NCBI GenBank assembly: GCA_025355035.1
Contig: JANXLS010000754.1
Location: 1-5,911 of the forward strand
DNA length: 5,911 bases
Direction of reading: 5' to 3'
Origin: Planctomycetota bacterium
GTDB taxonomy: Bacteria > Planctomycetota > SZUA-567 > H5-PLA8
Each line of letters opens with the position of its first letter. The first letter of the stretch is position 1. Made by a program: the position numbers and the translations under genes. Of this stretch, positions 5,463 through 5,911 are shown piece after piece. Below the pieces are notes generated by a model. That model did no database searches, was not told where the DNA came from, and saw nothing but the letters and a program-made list of their open reading frames with translations.

Positions 5463-5911
5463 TTAAACACCAACTTTAAACTTTGGACTTTGAACTTTGG
5501 ACTGGAGTACCCTTTCAACGTCCCGCGCCATTCGGTCAACGCCGAATTTCGCGAGTACATTTTCGCGTCCTTCTTTGCCCAGCCGTGCCGCTGCGGTCGG
5601 ATCGATCAGCAGCGCTTCGAGATGGTTTGCCAAGTTGCGCGGGTCGTCGGGTTCGCACAGAACGCCGCCACCGGTCTGAGCGAGAATCTCTGGAAACGAC
5701 GCGTGGCGGGGTTGCACCACCGGCACGGCGCACGCCAACGATTCCAACACGAACAGCCCGAACGATTCGCCGTACGTCGCCGGGACGGAGAAGACCGAAC
5801 CGCTCTGCAACAACGCAATCTTCCCGGCCTTGTCCAGATTCGGCAGAAAATCGACGTGAGCCGATAGCCCCGCTTTTTTCAAATCGACCTGAATCGCGTG
5901 CACAAACGCTT
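5463..5911 (-). CDS. Glycosyltransferase, GT4-like, C-terminal part only
   Basis: This is the C-terminal 148 residues of a glycosyltransferase whose N-terminus lies beyond the right edge; the frame is still open at 5911. The Rossmann-type nucleotide-sugar-binding domain of GT-B enzymes is visible. ATYGESFGLFVLESLACAVPVV contains the GT4 E-x7-E motif (Glu46 and Glu54, counting from the GTG at 5903), followed by the usual GGGVLCEPDDPRNLANHLEALL segment and a terminal helix (LGKEGRENVLAKFGVDRMARDVERVL). In this family the enzyme transfers a sugar from a nucleotide donor, often for cell-surface polysaccharide or lipid. Acceptor and donor cannot be told. The last dozen residues (QSKVQSPKFKVGV) are encoded by a heptamer DNA repeat rather than family-conserved sequence, suggesting that the natural C-terminus was replaced or extended by repeat insertion. 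Confidence 0.92.
   Translation of the reverse strand, partial: AFVHAIQVDLKKAGLSAHVDFLPNLDKAGKIALLQSGSVFSVPATYGESFGLFVLESLACAVPVVQPRHASFPEILAQTGGGVLCEPDDPRNLANHLEALLIDPTAAARLGKEGRENVLAKFGVDRMARDVERVLQSKVQSPKFKVGV
5472..5503 (-). repeat. Heptamer array, arm 2 (AGTCCAA/AGTTCAA unit), coding
   Basis: On the minus strand the units AGTCCAA, AGTTCAA, AGTCCAA and AGTTTAA follow one another. This array lies inside the 3' end of the glycosyltransferase frame and encodes residues of its tail (QSKVQSPKFKV). It is the inverted partner of 5390-5421. Four of the five differences between arms are T/C, which would become G-U pairs in a plus-strand RNA hairpin. Confidence 0.75.

Noticed and set aside
5390..5503. 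Heptamer arrays as a CRISPR array
   Set aside because: Units are 7 bp, contiguous and without spacers, and no cas gene is present.

Overview
This 5.9 kb window comes from a Gram-negative-type bacterium with moderately high GC. A periplasmic efflux adaptor implies two membranes. The mix of a PaaK-type ligase, a YbgC/4HBT-type thioesterase, an Rpn nuclease with Gly-Met repeats and A/T-rich heptamer arrays between genes would fit the PVC group (Verrucomicrobiota or relatives). That placement is an impression, not a demonstration: there is no rRNA or phylogenetic marker here.

Layout. Positions 1-324 hold no intact gene. Plus-strand frame 1 reads like old coding sequence broken by two stops. At 325-1740 (+) lies a MacA-like membrane fusion protein with no MacB partner behind it. 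It is followed by a short ORF whose ATG overlaps the adaptor stop and which runs into a 164-bp palindromic, MITE-like element (1786-1949) with 18-bp terminal inverted repeats and TA at both ends. The element fills the gap between the adaptor and the convergent Rpn gene.

Everything from 1993 to the right edge is on the minus strand. In transcription order it is: a glycosyltransferase cut by the window edge (5911-5463), a hotdog-fold acyl-CoA thioesterase (5382-4960), a five-helix EamA-like membrane protein (4863-4363), a PaaK-like acyl/aryl-CoA ligase (4269-2968) and the Rpn-family PD-(D/E)XK nuclease (2838-1993). The thioesterase and the ligase have opposing CoA-thioester chemistry, so the three middle genes may form a small metabolic unit with an unknown substrate. 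A hairpin plus T-rich run between the membrane protein and the ligase suggests they are at least partly separate transcription units.

The most distinctive non-genic structures are the palindromic element, a pair of inverted 7-bp repeat arrays between the glycosyltransferase and the thioesterase (one array encodes the last residues of the glycosyltransferase), a 12-bp tandem repeat at the 3' end of the Rpn gene with a possible internal translation start, and a hairpin/T-run directly abutting a strong ribosome binding site. No complete new multi-gene system is evident.
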